64,000 nt of DNA from Uloborus plumipes. Taxonomy: Eukaryota > Arthropoda > Arachnida > Araneae > Uloboridae. A program made the translations under genes and the position numbers. Where the stretch lies: contig JAXGGA010002999.1 in assembly GCA_038373865.1 (NCBI GenBank), forward strand, positions 46,518 through 110,517. Direction: 5' to 3'. Positions 46,388-57,291 of this stretch are shown one piece after another. Every line of letters starts with the position of its first letter. The first letter of the stretch is position 1. The notes beneath the pieces were generated by a model, which had not been told where the DNA came from, made no database searches, and saw only the letters and a program-made list of their open reading frames with translations.

Positions 46388-48404
46388 TTATTTAACGCCC
46401 GAGTGTTAGATTAGCACTTATTTTAAAAAAGAAGATTTTGGATTTTGAAAATATGTTCACATAAATAATGAAAATGTTTATGCCGTTATGTAACTTTTAG
46501 CTTGAATATTTATCGCGATGGTTTTAAGGACGGCAAGTATTTGTCTCAATTGAGATCTTGTAAAATTAAGAATATTAATATATATGCTTAATTTCTATTG
46601 GTTTGTCTCCGTTTCTGATATTAACAGCACCAAAGAAAGCAATATCAGAGACTAATAGTAGATAAATTTTACAAAGGATAGAATTAAAAGCTCTTTTTTT
46701 TTTTTTCAATTCTTTATCCACGAGTTTGAAAAAAAAAAAAATATGCATTTCCTACTTAAAAAAAGACTATGCTCATTTTCCCGAATCAATTTATAAGAAC
46801 AAAATTATGCCATGAAATTGCGTTAATACAGCATTTCTAGTAAAATGAACATAATGCATTAATGGCAACACTTGCAATAATTGTGTAGGCAGAAATTACA
46901 AAAATATATTTCTTTACGTAAAGAACGCACATAACCATTAGTTCAAAGTCTTTTTGGCCGTGAAAAGTGTGCTATTTGATTGAGTAAATAGCATTCGAAA
47001 TAAAACTAATGTCGTAAGGAAGTAGCTTCTTTAAATGGAGGGTATGAATTACCCTTTGAAAATATTTCAAAAGAAAACCAATAAAATTTATAATTGTTGC
47101 TCTTTTAAAAGAACACGACAGTTTATAAGTTAAAAAGTGTTTATTTTTATTGTCCAAAGAGATAATTGAACCTTAAGCAAACCAAAGCACTTATCATCAT
47201 TATAGAAACAAAGAGATTAAGCTCTTTGCAATAGTTAACTACACTGTGCTTTTTTTCTTTTTAAATTAAATAAAGTGACTTTGTAATAGTCACTTTAACT
47301 CTCACCTAATCGAACAACACTTCACATGAACCGTTACTAATTCCACAGCATTCTAAACAATGTTTGGCAAAATAGTGTACGTTTGAAAGAATTTCAAAGC
47401 TACGAGCTTAGTTTAAATTAATAATGAATGGGTAAGAATTTCAGATAAACAAGTAAATAGATCCTTACTTAAATTAGGCAGACAAAACATTAAAAGTTGT
47501 TAAGACCATAAACAAACTTTAGTAAATGAAGTCTTTCATTTTTGAATGGAATGCGTTGTTGTTTTCACGCCGCTCCAGTACATTTATAAAGCGTCTTTAT
47601 AGTTAGCAAATTATTTCATTTGATTTATCATTTCATAGATTGCTCAGAATTACTGCAAAGTTGCAGTAATTCCATTACTGCACATGATATTTTTTTTATC
47701 AATTAAAGATTCTTTAAATTGATCAAAATCTAATGGTAATCAGAAAAGAACAAGGTACTTCAAATAAAGACGATTATTTTTCATTAGAAAACGCAATTAT
47801 TTTATCGCACACATTAGATATTTTCAGTAATGGTCAATTTTTTACGAATGGGTATTTAGGTTTTTTTTATGACTAATTGGCGAAAAATTGTGCATTAAGT
47901 AGCTTTCTTTTTTTTTTTCATAACTTTTGATATTTTTAGGATAAATACATTTTAATGTAAGCAAAAATGGTGGGAATGCAAAATCCGAAGGTTTTGAGCA
48001 TTGTTTATTCATGCCACTATAATGATATTTTAAAAGGTTCTTTAGGTGTTAAAGAAATGGATTAATATTAATTTAAGAATATTTCAACAGTACAGGCGGT
48101 AGAAAATGTGAAAATCAAACCAACCGCACTTCTGTTCAAGTTTTTAAAAGTTTGCAATTAAACTAATCACGGATAAAAACTTTAATAGTAACCCGAAGTA
48201 CTTTTTAGCCTACTTTCCCGTTAAAAATAAAAGAAAGACGAAAAAAGCATTCAAAGTGGCTTAATGCATCTAAAAAATATCGCCAAGTCCAAAAAAAAGT
48301 CAAAAAGAGACAAAAAAGTAAAATGAATATTGAAAAATTAAAAATTAGAAAGTAGGGTATTGAGATGGAGAATTTGTGTGTCGGTCGGTCTGTCTGTCCC
48401 CCCT
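46388..48404. other. Non-coding, nothing recognised
   Basis: AT-rich with A and T runs. The short frame at 46972-47157 is unsupported. Confidence 0.4.
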
Positions 48405-48850
48405 CCCCCCTTAATAACTTTTGAATAAATGTTCCGATTTGAACAAGCTTTTTTTCGTTGAAAAGATTTCGGAGAGTACAACTCATTCCCATATTTGATT
48501 TTTCGATTTGAGCAATTTTTGGTTCAACTTTGAACCGTTCAAAAGACCTGTCCCACGATGCTAACTTTTTAGTGAACAGTCCAATTTGAACAAAAATTTT
48601 TTTGTTCGAAAGATCTTATCAAGGATACTTCGTTAAAATATTTTAATTTTAAATTTGAAAATTTTTTCATTCAACATTGAACCGTTCAAGCAACCTTTCA
48701 TCATCTAATAACTTTTAAGTGAACCGTTCGAGTTGAATTAACTTTTTATGTTCGAAAGATCTCGGAGAGGCTCATTCCCATATTTCGCTTTTTGATTTGA
48801 ATTATTTTTCGTTCAACGTTGAACCGTTCAGAAAAAACTTAACATTAGAG
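48405..48850. repeat. Three-unit ~148-bp tandem repeat
   Basis: The unit begins AATAACTTTTGAATAAATGT (48411), then CTAACTTTTTAGTGAACAGT (48560), then AATAACTTTTAAGTGAACCG (48708). Each continues through GTTCGAAAGAT, a TTTGAATT stretch and TTGAACCGTTCA. It follows a GTCGGTCGGTCTGTCTGTCC segment. This probably belongs to the tail of a larger interspersed element. Confidence 0.75.
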
Positions 48851-49083
48851 CATACGGGGAAATTTAAGTTGAATGTTGATCCTGAACTTAAAGGCGGATT
48901 TCCATCAAACTAACTTTGTAAGAAAATGGTTTTGATAAATAATGTATGTAAAGTACTTCTCTGAATAATCTTCTGTGAGGACTCTAATTCCAACTCCGAC
49001 TCCGCAAACATAGCAGAAAGGCAGGCTCAGAAAAAAAGACTGACTGTGCAGACGATTTTTTGTTTATTTATTCATTTGTTTTA

Positions 49084-49290
49084 CTGTCTGTTTGCGTTTT
49101 GTGCGCCTGGGAGCCACGGACGCTTCCATCTGAAAAAGGGGAGATAGGTTTAGGATGCGCACTACCCGATGCCTTCAGCTTTTGTTCGCTTTCTACTTCC
49201 TCGTTGCTTTTCCCCCTATTTCGAGCAAGTCCGAGGAGACTTTGCGCGTGCGCAGATACAGCGGAGGTCGCGCGAAAAAATTTTAGACAG
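49084..49290 (+). mobile_element. CTGTCT MITE, copy 3
   Basis: TA-flanked, CTGTCTGTTTGCGTTTTGTG ... AAAATTTTAGACAG. The 127-codon frame at 49060-49443 is a chance frame across the repeat. Confidence 0.9.
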
Positions 49291-49305
49291 TATTTAATTT
49301 ATGAT

Positions 49306-49502
49306 CATTATTATTATTATTATTATTTTTTGCAGACGATTTTTTTTGTAACAAAAATTTTTCATTCACGAGGGCATTTTTTTCTTTATTTATATTTAGC
49401 AACTGGCAACAGATTAAAAATGAAATTTGAGACATTTTATTAACGGACAAGTTTTTTTTTCTTTCTTTGATAAAATGTGTTTTGATGTTCTTTGTACTTT
49501 TA

Positions 49503-49544
<42 letters not shown>

Positions 49545-49545
49545 T
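49306..49545. repeat. (ATT)n microsatellites
   Basis: ATT runs at 49306-49328 and 49502-49545, separated by unremarkable sequence. Confidence 0.95.
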
Positions 49546-49583
49546 TGAAACCGATTGAGGAATTTTTCTACTGAAGAACTGTA

Positions 49584-49730
49584 AGGGCCCTGCTCCACAT
49601 CAGCAGAAAACGCGACCGAAACCGTAGGCAGAAACTGAAAATCCGGGTCCTTTCCATAGGAATATCATTTAATCCGTTTTACGTTTCTGCTTTTTTTTTT
49701 CTGCTTTACGTTAATGTGGAGCAGGGCACT
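49584..49730. mobile_element. AGGGCCCTGCTCCACAT MITE, copy 1
   Basis: AGGGCCCTGCTCCACATCAG and the inverted TAATGTGGAGCAGGGCACT frame a 147-bp element. The inner arms GCAGAAA.CGCGACCGAAACC and CGTTTTACGTTTCTGC are partly complementary. Copy 2 at 55905 is in the opposite orientation. Confidence 0.85.
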
Positions 49731-50263
49731 AACAGTTACATTCTTTAAAAGGTGCGACAAAACTTTATTTATTCATTTATTTACTTTTTACTTGTCTATT
49801 TCATCTGATGAGAAGAGTATATTTTGCTTTTAGAAATCAGCTTGAAGTGCTAAATAGGTATGTTTGACATAATTTTCAGTGTGCGATAATCAAGAGAATA
49901 ATGATCAGATGCTAGAATGCCGATGTCGATTTACGGGAAGGTAAGCTCGTTTAGTTCTTGACAGAGCTTCTTGTTTCAGTTTGATAATATTCCAATTCAG
50001 TTATTTTCCCCTTTTACCTGTGAATTTTTTTTTTCAATATACACACACTTACAGATATTTACCTATGTGAAGAAGAAAGCTAACGCACGTAGTTCGATCC
50101 GAAAACTCAAATGTGTTTTATTTTTGTGCCACTTTAAAAGCGAATCATATATTTTAGTATATCTCATCGAACAAATGTTTTATCTTTTTCTTTTTAACGA
50201 GAAATTAGAGATTATAAGATGATGCAAAAGCTGAGCTTTACCCGAAGTATGTGGTACCGAAAC
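49731..50263. other. Non-coding, nothing recognised
   Basis: AT-rich. The 83-codon frame at 49971-50222 is unrecognised. Confidence 0.4.
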
Positions 50264-50902
50264 ACACGGGTCATTCCAGCGAAAATTGTACAAATCATGT
50301 CCGAGACTTTAGATTTTTTAAAATCAATTTTAATAACTACCACCCATTAAGTATGTTTTTTTGGTTCTTTATTTAATTTTGCGCCATCAAGTATTAATTG
50401 ATTAGGTATAATAAATTTAGAAAGGACATAAAAAAATTATATGTGTCAGAAGAAGGAGAAAATGACGTGTCCCAGCTTCAAATTGTTAGAGTTTTAAATG
50501 TGATTTAAAATTAAGCTGAAATGTAACAACAAAATAAATGACACTGTATTGCACAAAAGATGCTTCTGACACCATTTCTGCAGATTATTACGCAAATGAA
50601 AAAAAAAAAATTCCCCAAAAAACACTATTATTTATCCATGTCCCGAGATTTTCTATGTTTCAAATTGTCCACTCTGTTACAAGCTTTTTGGAAATTAAAT
50701 AAACAATTGCATTCAATCTGATATACTTTTTTAAAAAATATCTGCTTATATTAAAAACTGAGTATCTTTCTATCTTTCTTTCTTTCTAACTATCTATTTA
50801 TGTCACGCTTCTTTCTCCTGAACGCCAATGAACTGAAAGTCGAACCAGGTACCGATAGATAGGTAATTTTTCAGGCTTCATTAGTTTTAATTTATATAAT
50901 TA

Positions 50903-52568
50903 CTAGCAGAACCCGGCAGACATTGTTCTGCCTAGATGTATATTTCGTCTCCACATGGTGTTTTGGATGTAAAAATCTATAAAGCGTTGTTGAAAATATG
51001 AATGAAAGATTTAAAAAAGTCTAAATCAAGCAAAGTTGAAATTACGCATTGAACAATCTACAAATAGGCCACCAATTATTTTTATAAAAATTAAAAAATA
51101 CTGAACAATGAAAAACTTTACACATAATTTGATTTAGATAGGAATTTTATTTACACATCAAGACGAAGAAGCTCTCCACAAATCGTGAAAATAGATCTTC
51201 GTTTTGAAAATAAAATATAGAGACACATGAAATGTATAATGTGACTGGACTATGAATAGCTCTTTTAAATTAATTAAAAAGGAGAGAGAGAGCAGTGAAT
51301 AGTAATAAAATGAAGTTGACATATTTACAATAGAATGTGACTGGACCACAAATAGCTACTTTAAAGTTATAAAAAAAACACTTTGAACAAATATAAAGAG
51401 AAATGTACACACATTTACAATGCAAAAATGCACTGGACAGTCAAAATGTAGACCCTCAATCGCTCTTCTAAATTAAAAAAAAAAGCACGGTGAACAATAA
51501 CAATGAGAAATTTACACATTTACAGTTACGTTCTAAAAATGCACTGGACATTCCAAAAAAAGTGGACCATCAATTGCTCCTTCAAAAAAAGAAAAAAAAA
51601 AACATTGTGAACAGTAATAAAGATAAATATACATATTTACAAAAGTAGACCATCAATTGTTCCTTTAAATTCAAAAAAAAAAGCAAGCTGAACAACAATA
51701 AAGAAAAATTTACGTATGTACAATTACGTTGTAAAAATGCACTGATCAATCCAAAAAAGAAGATCGTCAACTGCTCCCTTAAATTAAAAAAAAAAAAAGA
51801 AAAAAAACGGTGAACAAAAAAAAGAAAAAATTACATATTAACAATTACGCTGTAAAAATGTACTGATCAATTACTTTTTGGCAATCTGAAATCAATTTTA
51901 ATATTATATTTGGCGCTAAATGTACACCATTCCGTAAGGCGTTAAAATAATCTCCAACATTGCGGTATATCATAGCAAATAGTATGGGCATGAAAACGAA
52001 CTACTGATTGGATGTTTGGCGAGAAAATATAGTAACATACTTTGATAAAGAACAAAATAGTGTTCGTATGGAAAATAATGCATGACATCTAAGCCTCTAC
52101 AAATCTAAAGGAGTTCCGAAATATGAAACTGAATCTCATTTGTTTTTAAAAAAAGATTAATCTGTTAATCAAATACCTTTTTTATCCTTTATACTTGAGA
52201 TAGTTATTGGGAAAACTTCCATTATTGAGGGCTCTTGGTTTGATTTAAAAGATCGCCAAATTTACGGTAGCAAGCAATTCAAATTATCTGCTTGAGAGTT
52301 GAGTTGATACACTAAATACTCGATTGGATTGATGAAAGCCTTCGAAAATGGAGTTTGAAACTGAAATTACAAAGACAGAATCAGGTCTAAAATTGAAATA
52401 AAAAAATAACTACGAATCGGATTTTGTTGAAACTGGTCTCTAAACCTTCCCAGTACCAAAAGGAACAAACGGTGAAAATTTCAGCCAAATCTCCCGGGTA
52501 GTTTCTGAGATCTTAGGGAACACACACACACACACACATATACCAACATTCATTTTTATGTATTACGA
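50903..52568 (-). mobile_element. Inner Helitron, copy B
   Basis: 3' end GGCAGA-ACAATG-TCTGCC hairpin then GGGTTCTGCTAG at 50903; 5' TCGTAATACATAAAAATGAA at 52568; A|T flanks. It contains an internal ~115-bp minisatellite. No helicase coding remains. Confidence 0.85.
51158..51885. repeat. Helitron-internal minisatellite, ~110-120 bp units
   Basis: AAAAATGCACTGGACA recurs near 51424 and 51536, with variants at 51733 and 51855. It is followed each time by (T/A)CAATTGCTCCTTTAAATT, A-runs and GTGAACAATAA. About six diverged units. The minus-strand frames are shadows. Confidence 0.75.
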
Positions 52569-52710
52569 TTTATGTATACGATTTTAATTAACAAAGATAT
52601 CAATTAATAAGTAGTCAAATCTAAAGCGATTAGGCCTAAATGATTAAATATGAAATCCATTGTTGAAAATCTACTTGTAATTTTTGAAATATAAATTAGT
52701 TGAAAAGCCA

Positions 52711-53100
52711 TCTACTTATAGTAAAAACTGAGTATCTATATGTCTGCTTCTTTCCTTTGAGCGAGCTAAACTTACTGAAACTTTCCACCATCTTGAAGGC
52801 GCGAAGTGCCCGTGCAACATCTCAATAATTCGAATGATTTTTTGATGCAGGAAAAAAGAAAAGGCGCGAAGGCGCCTCTTAGCGAGCCGCCTTGGCGGGG
52901 TGTAGTTTCTGGAAATGTTCCTCACTACTTTCAAGGCACGAAGTGCCCGTGCAACGCCGGGCCACGTGCGTGGTGTGTCTTGAAATCGAATGAACATTAA
53001 ATTATATCAAATAATATAACTTCAGAATGAGGTAAAAGTTACAGAGGGGGTACGGCATCAGCATGCTGCAGGAAGCTAATCTGGCTGCCCTGGCAGCTAG
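52711..53100 (+). mobile_element. Short Helitron, complete, copy B
   Basis: A|TCTACTTATAGTAAAAACTG ... GCTGCC-CT-GGCAGCTAG|T, 390 bp, closely similar to 45995-46387. The 3' stem GCTGCC/GGCAGC lies directly against CTAG. Confidence 0.85.
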
Positions 53101-53584
53101 TAGGGAGTATAAATGCCGTGATTAGCTTGCTACATTGAATTATGTAGTCAACAACCAGGGTGAGCCTCATTCTTTTCTTATGATAGTTAATTTGAACTGT
53201 TGGATGTCCACTCTGTTAGAGCCGATTTCATGAGGAAAAAAATAGATTTTTTCTTGAAATTGCAGACAGACTTACAGTTTTAGGCTGTTTATTCCACTTT
53301 ATGCTTGTTCTGTGATTCTAACTTTTCTTTGTGGTTATAAAGATATTTTTAAAGGCTTATTTGTCCACTCTGTTACATGTCCACTCTGTTACACAAAGTG
53401 ATTAAAATATTTAAAATCCTTTCATAAATGAGTCAGATTCTAGTTATTTACACTTTATTATACACAAATAAATGGGAACTCAATAAAAAAAATATGATTA
53501 TTTGGTGAATATTATTTAAATTGATAATCTTAAGTAAAGAGTTTCATACGTGATTTATACCTTTTTCGCTGGAATGACCCACAC

Positions 53585-54759
53585 CTAATCCTGCGTTTTT
53601 AGTAGATTTATCTCTGTATATTAAAAACGTAAAGTTAAACAAATTGTGAAAGGATGTCAATGGTGCCTGCGTCCAAGAGGCCCCCATAGAACCTAAATCC
53701 CTGAAATTAGTACAAATACTCTATGACCCCGTTGAGTATTTGTACTAATATATTGTATTTGTACTAAACCCCTTTGGAGCTTTTTTTTTCTTAGCTTATT
53801 TTATTTGTTATTTTTTTATTTATTTCTGAATATAATTTAGATTTTCTTAAATTAATTTTTCAGTCAAAAAACACATAAATCGCCTTTTAAAAGGATGAAA
53901 TGTTTCCCACATCCCATAAAATTGGTCTCTTTAATAAATCCTGGTCATCCCTTAAAAATCCCCCCCCCCCCACACACACACATGTCAAGTGTTTGACAAA
54001 TTTCTAAAGGTTTTTTGAAGCTAACTCTTTTCTCATTTGTTGCCAGTTAGTATGACCGAAAGGAATGCAACTGGCATCTTGATAAATGAAATCAATGCTG
54101 AATTATCCAAGTTTTAATTCCAGTCAAAAAAAAAAAAAAAATCGTCAATTTTGTCTCAATTTCAAAAGACTATCAAAAGTGTCATTAAGAGCTTGATTTT
54201 TCTCCATATCATTGGAAAGAGTAGAGAAAGGTTCCTTAAGTAAAAACGTTTGTTTTATACTTGAAAGAAAAAACGTTTAAAAATTGATATTGCAGATAAA
54301 AAAAACATATACGTCATTACATGTGAAATCAAAGATAAAGAAAACCATAGACCTAAAAAATTCATGTCAATTTAAATTTAGAGGAACTATTGTACTTTGT
54401 GTTTTGATGAAAAAAAACTTATTTGGATATTTTTGAATGTTAGTTTTTGTTTGTGCCGCGTAAAACTTCAAGAAATACCAAAAAGTAAACTTTCGTTTCT
54501 TACTAAAAAAAAACTTTTTTCTTGCTGAGATAAGAGCTTAAGGGTTTTCCTAGTTGTTATTTTAAAACTTTTGGGACATAATTTCGTATATGTCATTCGG
54601 CAAGGTAATGCGTCATGAATATTTCAAAGTCATAAAAAGTGTAATATTTTTCCAAAAAATATAAACAAAACAAATAAGTAACTTTTGTTTTGTTTATATT
54701 TCTTGGAAAAATATAAACATATATAAACAAAACAAATAAGTCCTTTTACGTAGTAAAGG
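53585..54759. other. Non-coding; two small hairpins
   Basis: ATTAGTACAAATACTC (53706-53721) mirrors 53734-53749 exactly. TTCCAAAAAATATAAACAAA near 54649 mirrors GTTTATATTTCTTGGAA, with ATAAACAAAACAAATAAG directly repeated at 54661 and 54723. A C-run/(CA)n at 53961-53981. Otherwise featureless. Confidence 0.6.
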
Positions 54760-55432
54760 AAGTATTGTGATCGCGAAAAAGAAATGCCTCATATTTGGGT
54801 CTAAATTTTGATTTTGCTCACCCCCAAATCAATGTTGAGTAGTTTTTTTCGAAGTGTCAGCACGTGCATATGTACCAACCAACCAACATATAACCAGCCG
54901 AAAAATCCTTTTCAACCACCCCCGAGTTAATTACGACGAGTTTTCTCGTGACGTCTGTATGTAACTATGTATGTGCGTATGTATGTCGCATAACTCAAAA
55001 ACTTTATGCCGTAGAAGCTTCTAGTTTGGTATATGGGCTCTGAGGAGGGTCTAGTTGTGCACCTTCCCTTGTGGTTGCACTCGAATGTTACCAAGGAGGG
55101 GTTTTACCCCTTTTTGGGGGTAAATCAGTGTTAATTTCAATGCAGACTTAAGTGATATGAATTGGCGCAACCACTTAGCGATGTATTGCCAAGCTTTTGG
55201 TCGCCAAATGCTTGACGCCAAGTTGGCGACAAATTTGGCGAAAAAAAATTCTTTTTGAATTTGTGTTCAATTTGGCGCTATTGGCGATATTTTGCGAAAA
55301 ATCCACTGAGTGATGTTAAAATCTACGATATTTAGAAGATTAAATATTGTCATTTTTTTTTTTTTTTGCATTGTTTCGCAGCAAACTAGAGATGTAAATG
55401 TTTGAATTGTTATCTTGCTCATTCCAAACACA
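54760..55432 (+). repeat. Interspersed repeat, copy 1
   Basis: AGTATTGTGATCGCGAAAAA through ACGACGAGTTTTCTCGTGAC, GTCGCATAACTCAAAAACT, GTGCACCT, a series of TTGGCGA words (55150-55300) and GAATTGTTA..CTTGCTCA. The same order occurs at 60941-61544. It is probably the tail of a larger element; there are no TIRs. A palindromic GAGTTTTCTC core is present in each. Confidence 0.8.
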
Positions 55433-55904
55433 ATGAAAAGCCTTTTGACAAGCCCCGACTTTCATTGGCAAAGTAAACGGAACGATTCAGAGTTTTACCT
55501 ATTATTTAGTAATTTTAGCTACAACCTGTTCATTATGTCCAAGCTGTTTTCTAGAATGCGCGTTTTTAAGTTTCCAGCTTTTGTCTTTCCATCTATACGT
55601 ACCTAATATGATGACAAAATTATAGAAGCGTTGTTATGGCGAAAACTGAAACATCTTAGGAAAATAAACATTCCAATAAGGAGTACTTAAAAATAAAAAT
55701 TTAGCAAAATGAAAAAAGGTGGAACACTTGGCGCATTTTCGAAGTTTTCTCCACACTAATCAAACATTTACTTTTTAACCCAAACAAAGTATTAAAAAAA
55801 GAGGAAAAATTACATTAAATTGAAATATGATTCACCAAAGTTCTAATATACGCCTTTTAAAGCAAAATTATCCCCAAAATAGTTATAACCATGTTATTTT
55901 CAGT
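55433..55904. other. Non-coding, nothing recognised
   Basis: AT-rich, no structure. Confidence 0.4.
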
Positions 55905-56038
55905 CAGGGCCCTGCTCCACATCGACGTAAAGCAGAAAAATAAAGCAGAAACGTAAAATGGATTACATAGTTTTCCTATGGAAAGTACCCGGAATTTCGG
56001 TTTCGGTCGCGTTTTACGCTGATGTGGAGCAGGGCCCT
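55905..56038. mobile_element. AGGGCCCTGCTCCACAT MITE, copy 2
   Basis: CAGGGCCCTGCTCCACATCG ... GATGTGGAGCAGGGCCCT, 134 bp, in reverse orientation to copy 1. The interior also pairs partly (AAAGCAGAAACGTAAAA / GTTTTACGCT). The overlapping frames are shadows. Confidence 0.88.
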
Positions 56039-56453
56039 TATTGTTGTGCCATGGCACATTTCTCATCTTGGCGACTATTTTTTCTCTTTATTTTTTGTCA
56101 CTGTTTGAGCAAAGTTTTATTGCAACAACTTATTTGGAGAAACCGTACACCATTTTGTTTTACCAAAGAACGTTTTGACAAAAAAATCTCAAAACAAGAA
56201 CAAAAAATGTATAAAAATGAAAAAACTGAAAAAATAACTAAAGAGTAGGCGCTATAACTATCGCCTGAGAGGGCCCATTGGCTTCACAAAGCTGTTTGTA
56301 ACAGCAGAGTTAAGCAGGAATATGAAGTGTGCCTCTAACTGCAACCTTAATAGTGGTACAAGACAGTCTTAATGAAGAGCAGAAGTTCTGCGTGGATTTA
56401 GCTAGTACAAATAAAACTTTTTTTTTGAATCGAGAAATGTTTCAAGTCATCTA
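56039..56453. other. Non-coding, nothing recognised
   Basis: No structure recognised. The 96-codon + strand frame at 55958-56248 starts inside the MITE and is not supported. Confidence 0.4.
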
Positions 56454-56457
56454 TATA

Positions 56458-57106
56458 CAGGGTGTCCACTCAAATCGTGGACCAATAGCTAATTTCTAAA
56501 CCGTTAGAGATAAGCATAGAGTTTATTTAGGAAAAAATCTCCAAATTACGAAAGGAATTTTGGGTCTATTCAATGTTTTTCAAAAAATCAAATTTTGAAA
56601 GAGTTACGAAATTTAAATTTTTATACAGCCCCCCAGTCCTATCAATCATATTTAGTAAAACATTCTTGACACTGTAACGTTTAAAACTAAAAAAAATCAC
56701 TCTTCTACCACAAAAATTGACCGAGTTATGACGTTTTGAAAAATCAAGATTTTGAAGGATTTCGCATACGGTCCCTTAAGCGATCTCTCGATTACGTCAT
56801 GAAATAATGCAAAATCTTGATTTTTAAAAACGTCATAACTCGGTCAATTTTTGTGGTAGAGGAGTGATTTTTTTTAGTTTTAAACGTTACAGTGTCAAGA
56901 ATGTTTTACTAAATATGATTGATAGGACTGGGGGGCTGTATAAAAATTTAAATTTCGTAACTCTTTCAAAATTTGATTTTTTGAAAAACATTGAATAGAC
57001 CCAAAATTCCTTTCATAATTTGGAGATTTTTTCCTAAATGAACTATATGCGTATCTCTAACGGTTTAGAAATTAGCTATTGGTCCACGATTGGAGTGGAC
57101 ACCCTG
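56458..57106. mobile_element. 649-bp foldback element with near-perfect ~300-bp arms
   Basis: TA|CAGGGTGTCCACTC ... GAGTGGACACCCTG|TA. The left arm to about 56750 is mirrored almost base for base by the right arm from about 56810. Landmarks are TAGCTAATTTCTAAACCGTT, ACAGCCCCCCAGTCCTATCA, ACTGTAACGTTTAAAACTAA and AATTGACCGAGTTATGACGT. The short loop spans about 56760-56805. TA duplication and a CAGGGTGTCC end suggest a mariner-type origin. Non-coding. Confidence 0.95.
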
Positions 57107-57291
57107 TATATACCAGCTTTTGCTTTATTTTTCTTTCCTTTTTTTAAATTATTTTTAAAATATTATTTTCACTCTTAATTTGCATTATTCTGTATCACAT
57201 ATTTTTTTATTTGATTACACATATTGGTATGCTTTAATACAAAATGTGCAGAGAACATAAAAAAATAGTACTATTTTAATGAACAAATATT

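Larger units (their letters stand above)
50741..53100 (+). mobile_element. Composite Helitron, copy B
   Basis: A|TCTGCTTATATTAAAAACTG ... GGCTGCCCTGGCAGCTAG|T. Layout as in copy A: outer 5' segment, inverted inner Helitron (50903-52568), outer segment resumed (52569-52710), complete short Helitron (52711-53100). The host site is the interior of the ACAC-flanked element. Confidence 0.88.
50268..53580. mobile_element. TIR element, GTCCACTCTGTTACA word, TSD ACAC, split by a Helitron
   Basis: GGGTCATTCCAGCGAAAA at the left and its inverse TTTTCGCTGGAATGACCC at the right, flanked by ACAC on both sides (50264-50267, 53581-53584). The word GTCCACTCTGTTACA or a close variant is at 50667, 53216, 53363 and 53379. 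Removing the Helitron (50741-53100) leaves ~950 bp. The terminus GGGTCATTCC resembles GGGCCATTCC of the element at 31261, which also has a 4-bp TSD. Confidence 0.85.
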
